DNA of 26,164 nt. Origin: an uncultured Oscillospiraceae bacterium. GTDB taxonomy: Bacteria > Bacillota > Clostridia > Oscillospirales > Acutalibacteraceae. How positions within the stretch are numbered: the first letter of the stretch is position 1; each line of letters starts with the position of its first letter. The stretch covers positions 1 to 26,164 of the forward strand of contig UQVI01000006.1 of NCBI GenBank assembly GCA_900544515.1, in the 5' to 3' direction. The position numbers were made by a program, and so were the translations under genes. Below the pieces are notes generated by a model, which searched no databases, was not told where the DNA came from, and saw only the letters and a list, made by a program, of their open reading frames with translations. This document shows, piece by piece, positions 7,627 to 14,273 of the stretch.

Positions 7627-7655
7627 TTTACTTTATTGGATAAAGATGATATAAT
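7627..7655 (+). promoter_or_regulatory. Probable promoter of the MATE gene
   Basis: -35-like TTTACT (7627-7632), 17-base spacer, perfect -10 TATAAT (7650-7655). The expected transcript start (about 7662) leaves only about 7 bases before the GTG start codon at 7669. Confidence 0.55.
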
Positions 7656-7668
7656 CTAAGCAAAGAGG

Positions 7669-9006
7669 GTGACAAAAACGGTCAAGGATTTAACAAGCGG
7701 CAAGCCAGGTACCGTGCTTTGGAAATTTTCTATACCTTTATTAGGCAGCATAATATTTCAGCAGTTATACAATATCGCAGACAGCTTTGTAGCAGGAAAA
7801 TTTATCGGCGACAATGCACTTGCGGCAGTAGGTAACGGATATGAGGTAACGCTGATTTATCTTGCTTTTGCATTTGGCTGCAATATCGGATGCAGCGTAG
7901 TTTTATCACAGCTTTTCGGTGCAAAGAGATACAGAGATTTAAAAACTGCAGTCAACACAAATTTCGTTGCCAGCGGTATTCTCTGCGTTATTCTTATGGC
8001 AATCGGTTTTATATTTATCAAACCCCTGCTGCATTTAATAAACACTCCATCCGATATTATGGACGATACGGTTTTATATCTCAATATTTACACAGGCGGA
8101 CTGTTATTCCTGTTTTTCTATAACATTTCAACAGGAATTTTTTCAGCACTCGGTGATTCAAAAACACCATTTATTTTTTTAGCGGTTTCATCCACTGCAA
8201 ATATAGGCGCAGATATTCTCTTTGTAACCAAATTTGATATGGGAATATCAGGTGTTGCGTGGGCAACCTTTATCTGTCAGGGCGTATCCTGTATTTTATC
8301 TGTTGCAGTCGTTTTCTCAAGACTGAGAAAAATAAAATGCGAAAAGCCGGATTTATTCTCCGTCCCTTTATTTAAGAAAATTACACGCATAGCTGTGCCA
8401 AGCATTTTACAGCAAGGCTTTGTTTCAGTAGGAAATATTGTTATTCAAAGTATTGTCAACAGCTTCGGCACATCTGTTATTGCCGGATATGCGGCTGCCG
8501 TTAAAATAAATAATTTTGCTGTTACCTGCTTTAATACGCTGGGGAATGCAATGTCTAACTACTGTGCACAGAATATGGGTGCAGGCAGAAAGGACAGAAT
8601 CAAGCAGGGCTTTAAATCAGGAATCATTATGAGCAGCATTTTTGCACTGCTGTTTACTGCGGCGTTTGTTATATTCAGAAAACAGCTTATCGGATTATTT
8701 ATGAATTCAAGCACAACGGACGCAATGGTTGTCGGAACAACTTTTCTGATTATTATTTCACCGTTCTTTGCGGTTGTTTCCGCAAAGCTCACCAGTGACG
8801 GCGTACTGCGCGGTACAGGTGCAATGAAATATTTTATGATTACTACCTTTACCGATTTACTGCTCAGAGTAGGATTGGCATTTATACTTTCTAAATTTTT
8901 CGGCTCAACCGGAATCTGGCTTGCATGGCCAATCGGCTGGACTGTTTCATCCATCCTGTCACTAGCATTTTACGGCAAAGGTGTATGGAAAAAATATAAT
9001 ATATAA
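7669..9006 (+). CDS. MATE-family efflux transporter
   Basis: A 445-residue integral membrane protein with about twelve hydrophobic segments in two six-helix halves. The start region (LTSGKPGTVLWKFSIPLLG...FQQLYNIADSFVAGKFIG) is typical of MATE exporters, which extrude drugs or metabolites by sodium or proton antiport. The second half has the matching GYAAAVKINNFAVTCFNTLGNAMS segment. The substrate cannot be read. The start is a GTG at 7669: an in-frame stop lies at 7657-7659, so no longer form exists. The only ribosome-like sequence, AAGAGG, sits almost against the GTG, which is unusual. An internal GTG further on would cut into the first helix. It is followed 11 bases later by hpt, so the two are probably co-transcribed. 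Confidence 0.93.
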   Translation: MTKTVKDLTSGKPGTVLWKFSIPLLGSIIFQQLYNIADSFVAGKFIGDNALAAVGNGYEVTLIYLAFAFGCNIGCSVVLSQLFGAKRYRDLKTAVNTNFVASGILCVILMAIGFIFIKPLLHLINTPSDIMDDTVLYLNIYTGGLLFLFFYNISTGIFSALGDSKTPFIFLAVSSTANIGADILFVTKFDMGISGVAWATFICQGVSCILSVAVVFSRLRKIKCEKPDLFSVPLFKKITRIAVPSILQQGFVSVGNIVIQSIVNSFGTSVIAGYAAAVKINNFAVTCFNTLGNAMSNYCAQNMGAGRKDRIKQGFKSGIIMSSIFALLFTAAFVIFRKQLIGLFMNSSTTDAMVVGTTFLIIISPFFAVVSAKLTSDGVLRGTGAMKYFMITTFTDLLLRVGLAFILSKFFGSTGIWLAWPIGWTVSSILSLAFYGKGVWKKYNI

Positions 9007-9017
9007 GAGGAGAAGCT

Positions 9018-9557
9018 ATGAACAAGGATATTGAAAAGATTTTAGTTACCGAAGAGGAATTGGTAGATATAACAAAAAAACTGGGAGAACAGATTACACG
9101 TGATTATGCAGGAAAAAAGCTGCTTATTGTTGGTGTGTTAAAAGGCTCAATCTACTTCTTAACCGACCTTTCAAGGCATATTGATTTACCATGCCAGATT
9201 GATTTTATTCAGGCATCAAGCTACGGCAGCAGCACGGTATCAAGCGGTGTAATCAAAATCACAAAGGACATCGCTGAAGATCTTACTGGCTTTGATGTTC
9301 TTCTTGTTGAAGATATACTTGATACAGGCAAAACGCTTAAGCATATACACGATATGCTTATCAAAAGGAATCCTGAGTCAATCGCGGTCATTACTCTGCT
9401 GGACAAGCCGTCAAGACGCGAGGCTGATATCCACGCTGACTATGTTGGTGTGGATGTACCGAATGCTTTTGTTGTGGGCTACGGTCTTGACTATGATCAG
9501 TTCTACAGAAATCTCCCTTATATAGGTATACTCAAAGAGGAAGTATATAAAAAATAA
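9018..9557 (+). CDS. hpt: Hypoxanthine phosphoribosyltransferase
   Basis: A 179-residue cytosolic purine-salvage enzyme that joins hypoxanthine or guanine to PRPP to give IMP or GMP. The PRPP loop VEDILDTGKT is at 97-106. GVLKGSIYFLTDLSR (about 39-53), ASSYGSSTVSSG, the LDKPSRRE strand and the C-terminal YRNLPYIGIL are all characteristic of bacterial HPRTs, and the length is normal. The start ATG follows AAGAGGAG at standard spacing. It sits 11 bases after the MATE gene, apparently as the second gene of that operon. The next promoter (9558) begins directly at its stop codon, and no terminator lies between. Confidence 0.97.
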   Translation: MNKDIEKILVTEEELVDITKKLGEQITRDYAGKKLLIVGVLKGSIYFLTDLSRHIDLPCQIDFIQASSYGSSTVSSGVIKITKDIAEDLTGFDVLLVEDILDTGKTLKHIHDMLIKRNPESIAVITLLDKPSRREADIHADYVGVDVPNAFVVGYGLDYDQFYRNLPYIGILKEEVYKK

Positions 9558-9585
9558 TTGACATATCCTTTTATGATGATATACT
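9558..9585 (+). promoter_or_regulatory. Promoter of the cobalamin riboswitch operon
   Basis: Perfect -35 TTGACA (9558-9563), 16-base spacer, -10 TATACT (9580-9585). It begins at the base after the hpt stop codon and fires into the riboswitch. Confidence 0.75.
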
Positions 9586-9599
9586 ATATGTGAAATAAA

Positions 9600-9790
9600 T
9601 ATCAGCGGTTTTCAGCAGTGCCGATTATGGTGTGCTGAAATGAAAAGGGAATCAGGTGAGAATCCTGAGCAACCGCCATTACCGTATTTGATGAAGCAAT
9701 TACACAGGCCATTGGGAAACTGAGAAGGCGTAATCTGCATGTATATTTTTACTATATCATAAGTCGGGAGACCTGCCGTGAACATAAATT
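9600..9790 (+). ncRNA. Cobalamin riboswitch aptamer
   Basis: The leader carries the conserved blocks of the adenosylcobalamin riboswitch in order. A GCGGTT...AACCGC helix (9605-9610 with 9671-9676) encloses a TTTCAGCA/TGCTGAAA hairpin. Then come AAAGGGAATCAGGTGAGAA, the GCCATTGGGAAACTG...AAGGC block (9708-9729), and the B12 box AGTCGGGAGACCTGCC (9762-9777). When B12 is plentiful such elements turn off the downstream gene. A transcription terminator follows at 9847. Exact ends are approximate. Confidence 0.95.
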
Positions 9791-9846
9791 CAGCTTTTGG
9801 GCAAGTGGGAAAGCAATGGATTCGATTTATAGGTCCTACTATAACT

Positions 9847-9878
9847 ATACCCCTGTCCGGATAACAGGGGTATTTTTT
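9847..9878 (+). terminator. Riboswitch expression platform: terminator that also hides the ribosome site
   Basis: Stem ATACCCCTGT (9847-9856) pairs with ACAGGGGTAT (9864-9873), followed by a T run (9873-9878) that touches the ATG at 9879. The only ribosome-binding-like sequence for the next gene (AGGGG, 9866-9870) lies in the 3' arm. The hairpin could therefore stop transcription and also block initiation. I did not resolve the competing antiterminator pairing; a small TTATAG/CTATAA hairpin (9827-9844) lies just upstream. Confidence 0.88.
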
Positions 9879-10646
9879 ATGAAAAAATTTTCAGCGATAT
9901 TGCTTTCCATTATAATGTGCATTACCTTTTTCGGATGCAGTGCAGATAAAACAGAATTAAAAGATTCACAAATCACTGCTGTTCAGTCCACAATAACAGC
10001 AGAAACCACATCAGACACAAACAACAGTACATCCGTAATAAAAGCCCACGATACAACACAAAACAGTGAGTCAAGCAAAACCGATAAAAGCAGGTTAACA
10101 ACAAAAAGTTCTGCAAGCACAAAGAACACTTCCGATTCAAAAACGACCAAAGCTTCTGCGAAAAATACTGAAAAAACATCGACAAGCAAAAACCCCGAAA
10201 AAAATAAATCTTCCACAGCACAGTCAACCACTAAAAAGACAACGACTACTACAAAAAAGCGGACGACTACCTCATCAACCATCACCTGCACTGTAACGGT
10301 TGAATGCAAAAGCATACTCAAAAATATGGATAAGCTTGCTGACGGACACGCACCATATGTTCCGTCTGACGGATATTTTATAAACAGCTGTACGGTTACA
10401 CTGGATAACGGAAGCAGTGTATACGACGCAGTTCAGCTTGCCTGCAATAAACAGGGTGTGCATATGACCACTGTCAACAGCGGATACGGCAAATATGTTA
10501 AAGGCTTTAACAACATTGATGAAAAGGACTGCGGCAGCCAGAGCGGCTGGCTCTACTTTGTGAACGGAAGCTCACCTGCCAAAAGCTGCAGCAAATACAA
10601 GCTTTCAAACGGCGATAACGTTGTATTTTCATACACGTGCAAATAA
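9879..10646 (+). CDS. DUF4430 (transcobalamin C-terminal-like) lipoprotein under B12 control
   Basis: A 255-residue surface lipoprotein, probably a cobalamin-binding component. The signal peptide ends in lipobox FFGC with C20 as the lipidated residue. A very T/S/K-rich linker (about 21-136) would span the wall. The C-terminal domain (about 137-255) matches the DUF4430 pattern: CTVTVECKSILKN, a repeat-like GSSVYDAVQLACNKQG, YVKGFNNIDEKDCGSQSGW, LYFVNG, and a final YKLSNGDNVVFSYTC. This family is related to the beta-domain of animal intrinsic factor and transcobalamin. Four or more cysteines may form disulfides. The start at 9879 gives a proper signal peptide; an in-frame ATG at 9816 lies inside the riboswitch leader and is rejected. 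It is followed 25 bases later by the helical-barrel partner. Binding of B12 is inferred from the riboswitch and fold family. Confidence 0.88.
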   Translation: MKKFSAILLSIIMCITFFGCSADKTELKDSQITAVQSTITAETTSDTNNSTSVIKAHDTTQNSESSKTDKSRLTTKSSASTKNTSDSKTTKASAKNTEKTSTSKNPEKNKSSTAQSTTKKTTTTTKKRTTTSSTITCTVTVECKSILKNMDKLADGHAPYVPSDGYFINSCTVTLDNGSSVYDAVQLACNKQGVHMTTVNSGYGKYVKGFNNIDEKDCGSQSGWLYFVNGSSPAKSCSKYKLSNGDNVVFSYTCK

Positions 10647-10671
10647 ATAATAAAATTTCAGGAGAACAAAA

Positions 10672-11814
10672 ATGAAAAAAATCTTATCACTCATCACTGC
10701 AATTTGCATCATGCTTATGACAAGCGTTACAGCTTTTGCAGCAGAGGTAGCAAACTCAGAAAAGGTAAAGGCTCAAATTGACGGAGCAGCTGCCTACATC
10801 ACCAAGGACGTACAGAGCTACGGCGTTGACCAGGCACTTGATTTCTGTATGATAGCAGATTCAGGGGCTGATGTATCAAAATATAAAGACGGATTTATCA
10901 AAGATGTAAAAAGCAATCTTGACGCAAACAAGGGAAAAATCGTTTCTGCATACGGCGAAAATTTAACAACATACGGTGCAGTAATCATTGCCTTAACCGC
11001 TTTGGATGAGGACATTTCGGATTTCTATGGATATGATATCGGTAAGGCTTTCCTTGCAATGGATCCTACCGCAGAGCCTGTATCACTCAACTACTACAGA
11101 ATCATCACACAGGGTGCATTCTATTGCGATCATTCAGATGAATTTCTAACAAAGGTATGCGACACATATATTGCAAACCACTACACTATGGGAAAGGGTG
11201 TTGATTACTACGGATACTCCTGCGACAACACTGCATATTTTATTGATGCTGTTTCCTATGGATACTATGCAACAGATAAGTACGAGGATATCCTCAAGGA
11301 CGCTATGGCAGTTCTTGACACATACAAGGTTGACGGCGGCTACTGCTTTAATCCGGAATACGGCAAGGAGCCGAACGCGGACTCAACCGCCCTTGCACTT
11401 ATGGCACACAGTGCGTATATTGCAGACACAGGTAATCTTGACAAGCACTATGAAACCGTAAACGGCATTTATGCTGACCTTTGTAAATTTGAGGGATCAG
11501 GCACAGGTATTTTCACCTATGACGGTGATGACAGCATATACACAACAAAAGAAGCACTGATTGCACTTTCCTATTATTATTGGGATGTGGTATTCCAGGA
11601 AATGCCTGATGATGAAACACCGACTGACGACGGCGAAACCACAACAGCAATTACTTCAGAGCCAACAACTGCTAAACAAAAAACAACTGTTTCAGCTGCA
11701 AACACATCAAAAAAATCACCTGCAACAGGTAGCAATGCAGCTGCTGTTTCAGCGGCAGCTGCACTCATTGCAGCAACCGGTATGTTAGCTGTTCTTAAGA
11801 AAAAAGAAAAGTAA
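10672..11814 (+). CDS. Secreted alpha/alpha-barrel protein with sortase-type anchor, transcobalamin N-terminal-like
   Basis: A 380-residue exported protein, second in the B12-riboswitch operon (25-base gap, AGGAGAAC ribosome site). The signal peptide ends near AFA-AEV (about 23). Residues 30-320 are helical with prenyltransferase/squalene-cyclase-like repeat features: TTYGAVIIALTALDEDISDF, DSTALALMAHSAYI after a GGYCFNPEYGKEPNA segment, and GTGIFTYDGDDSIYTTKEAL. This toroid is the same fold type as the alpha-domain of intrinsic factor and transcobalamin. A T/S-rich stalk (about 315-348) leads to SPATG (349-353), a hydrophobic stretch and a KKKEK tail, which together make a non-canonical LPXTG-type wall-sorting signal. 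No catalytic residues of true cyclases are apparent. Cobalamin binding together with the DUF4430 lipoprotein is inferred from the paired domains and the shared B12 control. Confidence 0.82.
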   Translation: MKKILSLITAICIMLMTSVTAFAAEVANSEKVKAQIDGAAAYITKDVQSYGVDQALDFCMIADSGADVSKYKDGFIKDVKSNLDANKGKIVSAYGENLTTYGAVIIALTALDEDISDFYGYDIGKAFLAMDPTAEPVSLNYYRIITQGAFYCDHSDEFLTKVCDTYIANHYTMGKGVDYYGYSCDNTAYFIDAVSYGYYATDKYEDILKDAMAVLDTYKVDGGYCFNPEYGKEPNADSTALALMAHSAYIADTGNLDKHYETVNGIYADLCKFEGSGTGIFTYDGDDSIYTTKEALIALSYYYWDVVFQEMPDDETPTDDGETTTAITSEPTTAKQKTTVSAANTSKKSPATGSNAAAVSAAAALIAATGMLAVLKKKEK

Positions 11815-11832
11815 TATACATATATAAAATAA

Positions 11833-11870
11833 AACCGGATATGTTATCAAGTTAACATATCCGGGTTTTT
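11833..11870. terminator. Bidirectional terminator between the B12 operon and GH20
   Basis: CCGGATATGTTA (11835-11846) pairs with TAACATATCCGG (11853-11864). It is flanked by AAAA on the left and GTTTTT on the right, so it can serve both convergent transcripts. Confidence 0.88.
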
Positions 11871-11880
11871 ATTTATGAAC

Positions 11881-13368
11881 TTATTTTTTTGCCATTCTTT
11901 CAATCCTTTTATCATCAAAGATATTTGTAAGCCCTTCCCACATAAGCTGTCTGCGTTCAAACCAAAGGACACCTAACTTTCCTTTTATGTAATCCGGATT
12001 CGCTGTATTCAAAGAAGAATAGCCTATATCATTTTTGCTGAGGAATTGATAATAAAAATCGAGCTTTTGAGAAAAGCTGTCCCAGCCGCAGCTTCCGTTC
12101 CAGCCTGTTTCACTCATACAGCCTGTACGCGGAAAGCTCATCTCGTCAGCCTTTTTCATATCGGGAACAAATTCTGTCCAAAGTGTTGCCTCCACTCCCA
12201 GACAATTACCGCTGAAAGGCTGATGATTTGCAGTATCCTTAAGACTAATATAGCCGTATGGCAAATCAATATAATATGCCTTTGTTGATGTATCAATAAA
12301 GGGTCTGTCCCCTGTTTCCATTTCGCCGCATTTTGTAAAGCCGAGATCTGTGTCAATACAGGAATCATCTTCCAATTCCCAGCTCCACATAAACACCTGC
12401 TTATTATGAGCCTTGCAGTAATCTTTAATCTGATTCATAAACCAGAACTGAAGTTCATCACTGTTCTTTAGTCCCAGTTCCTTACGCTTAGTCTGACAGT
12501 GAGAGCACAAATCCCATCTGTGCTTAGGTACCTCGTCACCACCGATATGATAATATTCATCCGGAAACAGTTCAAAAAACTCATCAAGCACGTTATGAAC
12601 AAATTTTATTGTTTCTGCTTTGCCGACGCAAAGTACATCGTGCTTAACGCCCCAGTGATCAGCAACAGGCAATTTACGCGGAAAGCAGGTCAGCTCTTTA
12701 TAAGCTGCAATGGCGGCTCTGCAATGTCCCGGAATATCAAATTCCGGCATCACCTTTATGCCAAAAGCGTGTGCATAATCCACAATCTCTTTTATATCCT
12801 TCTTTGTATAAAATCCTCCGTGAGGCGTATGATTAAAATTCGTTCTTTTTCTTTCTGACCCTATCTGTGTCAGAAGAGGATAAGCATCCATTTCCACACG
12901 CCAGCCCTGATCCTCTGTCAGATGAAAATGCAGCACATTAAGCTTATGGATAACCATTCGCTTAATAATCTTTTTCACATCTGATACCGGAAAGAAATAT
13001 CTTCCCACATCAAGCATAAATCCGCGTATCTTATATGCCGGTTTGTCAGAAATTTTCAGTTTAGGAACACTACCGCCACACTGAAAGATAATCTGTTTAA
13101 GAGTCTGGAGTGCATAAAGCTGCCCTGATACAGAGGACGCCCTGATGACAATCTCATCATCAATAACAAGGCTGTATTCCTCTTCGTCAAGAGATTCATC
13201 AGATTCAAAAATAATATTCTCTTCCCCCTCAGGCATATTGCAGAATGACAGAAAATCCTCAATTGCTTCCTGACTCAGAAGATTTTCACCCAAAGAGATA
13301 TGGCTGATATTCATTTTTGTATTTTCTGCCACATCCATTACCTGTGGCTGCGGTATAAGCTTAAGCAT
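11881..13368 (-). CDS. Family GH20 beta-N-acetylhexosaminidase, apparently cytoplasmic
   Basis: A 495-residue glycoside hydrolase that removes terminal beta-linked GlcNAc or GalNAc. The N-terminal GH20b-type domain (about 1-112) leads into the TIM barrel, which opens with YKIRGFMLDVGRYFFPV and HKLNVLHFHLTEDQGWRVE. The catalytic pair D278-E279 is in HIGGDEVPKHRW; D278 would polarise the substrate acetamido group and E279 would act as acid/base. Later active-site segments include FMWSWELEDD and the ATLWTEFVPD tryptophan. The first residues (MLKLIPQPQV) are not a signal peptide, so the enzyme probably acts on imported oligosaccharides. The start ATG follows GAGGGTG. A CSHC pair near 288-291 is of unknown meaning. 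It faces a divergent lipoprotein gene and lies near a GH36 enzyme, which suggests host or plant glycan use. Confidence 0.94.
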   Translation of the reverse strand: MLKLIPQPQVMDVAENTKMNISHISLGENLLSQEAIEDFLSFCNMPEGEENIIFESDESLDEEEYSLVIDDEIVIRASSVSGQLYALQTLKQIIFQCGGSVPKLKISDKPAYKIRGFMLDVGRYFFPVSDVKKIIKRMVIHKLNVLHFHLTEDQGWRVEMDAYPLLTQIGSERKRTNFNHTPHGGFYTKKDIKEIVDYAHAFGIKVMPEFDIPGHCRAAIAAYKELTCFPRKLPVADHWGVKHDVLCVGKAETIKFVHNVLDEFFELFPDEYYHIGGDEVPKHRWDLCSHCQTKRKELGLKNSDELQFWFMNQIKDYCKAHNKQVFMWSWELEDDSCIDTDLGFTKCGEMETGDRPFIDTSTKAYYIDLPYGYISLKDTANHQPFSGNCLGVEATLWTEFVPDMKKADEMSFPRTGCMSETGWNGSCGWDSFSQKLDFYYQFLSKNDIGYSSLNTANPDYIKGKLGVLWFERRQLMWEGLTNIFDDKRIERMAKK

Positions 13369-13422
13369 AAAATCACCCTCTTCAGTTTAACATAAAGTAT
13401 CAGGATTAGCAATCGTTGCATC

Positions 13423-13451
13423 TTGCATTTATCTTACTATTGTGATATAAT
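13423..13451 (+). promoter_or_regulatory. sigmaA-like promoter of the lipoprotein gene
   Basis: -35 TTGCAT (13423-13428), 17-base spacer, perfect -10 TATAAT (13446-13451). A GGGAGGT ribosome site follows at 13467-13473. The promoter sits in the 113-base divergent gap shared with the GH20 gene. Confidence 0.7.
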
Positions 13452-13481
13452 AATACTACTATTTTTGGGAGGTACATAATT

Positions 13482-14141
13482 ATGAAAAAAGTAAAAGCAT
13501 TAGGCGCAGTTCTTGTTTGCATTTGCCTTATCGCAAGTATGTTTGCAGGCTGCTCAAAAATATCATTCGAGGGCAAATGGATTTCAACTCTTGATTTATC
13601 CGACACACTGAATGCAGAGCTCGATATGTCTAAGGATACAGACGGAAAATACTTCGGTGAATTCAAGGAATCAATTTCGCTTGATATGATTTATACATTC
13701 GACAGTGACAATGCATATGTTGTTTCCGTTGATGAAGAAAAGTTCAAGACTGATTTCAACGCTTATATGGAAAAGTACATCGACTATATGGTTGAAGGCA
13801 CATATAAATATGCAGAGGATCAGGGAATGAACCGTGAGCAGTTTGATGAACTTTACAAGCAGCAGGAAGGAACTACTGTACGTGAAGGCATGCTCAAGGA
13901 AGTTGACGCTGATGCTATGGTTAAGGAAATTGTTTCAGGCTTTGTAACAAATGAAAAGCAGCCGCTTCTTATTGAAGACGGTAAATTCTATGAGACTGAT
14001 GATCAGGGCAATAAGAAGAGCTATGAAACCTTTACCCTTGAAGGTGACACTCTTACGATTAACGGTCAGTTTGATCTTGAAGATAAGCCTATGGAGGATG
14101 AATATGGCATCTATCCTTTAGTTTTAACAAAACAGGCATAA
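13482..14141 (+). CDS. Lipoprotein of unknown function
   Basis: A 219-residue predicted lipoprotein. The signal peptide ends in MFAGC, with C24 as the lipidated cysteine. I do not recognise the mature domain. It begins with a short beta-rich segment (FEGKWISTLDLSD, then KYFGEFKESISLDMIYTF). An acidic helical middle follows (about 85-155, rich in E, D, K and Y), and the end is beta-rich (GKFYETDDQGNKKSYETFTLEGDTLTING). The GKW opening and the strand-like ending recall lipocalin-like small lipoproteins, but this is weak. It has its own promoter and a strong terminator, so it is monocistronic. It sits between two glycosidase genes, one divergent and one downstream; whether it is related to them cannot be said. 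Confidence 0.85.
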   Translation: MKKVKALGAVLVCICLIASMFAGCSKISFEGKWISTLDLSDTLNAELDMSKDTDGKYFGEFKESISLDMIYTFDSDNAYVVSVDEEKFKTDFNAYMEKYIDYMVEGTYKYAEDQGMNREQFDELYKQQEGTTVREGMLKEVDADAMVKEIVSGFVTNEKQPLLIEDGKFYETDDQGNKKSYETFTLEGDTLTINGQFDLEDKPMEDEYGIYPLVLTKQA

Positions 14142-14166
14142 TGAAAATTTCATAGTTTAATGCAAT

Positions 14167-14204
14167 AAAACGTCAGGAAGGAAATTTCCTTCCCGGCGTT
14201 TTTT
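14167..14204 (+). terminator. Intrinsic terminator after the lipoprotein gene
   Basis: A self-complementary GGAAGGAAATTTCCTTCC core extends outward to AACG/CGTT with small mismatches, followed by TTTTTTATTT. Confidence 0.85.
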
Positions 14205-14273
14205 ATTTACAATTTTGTATATTGAAATAAATTCAAGGGTATGTTACTATCAAAATATATGGAGGTTAAGCTT

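Noticed and set aside
9816..9878. In-frame ATG upstream giving a longer DUF4430 protein
   Set aside because: It lies in the riboswitch leader and reads through the terminator stem. The start at 9879 gives a normal lipoprotein signal peptide.
9558..9878. Possible small protein gene in the 321-base non-coding stretch
   Set aside because: The conserved cobalamin riboswitch blocks and the terminator fully explain this region.
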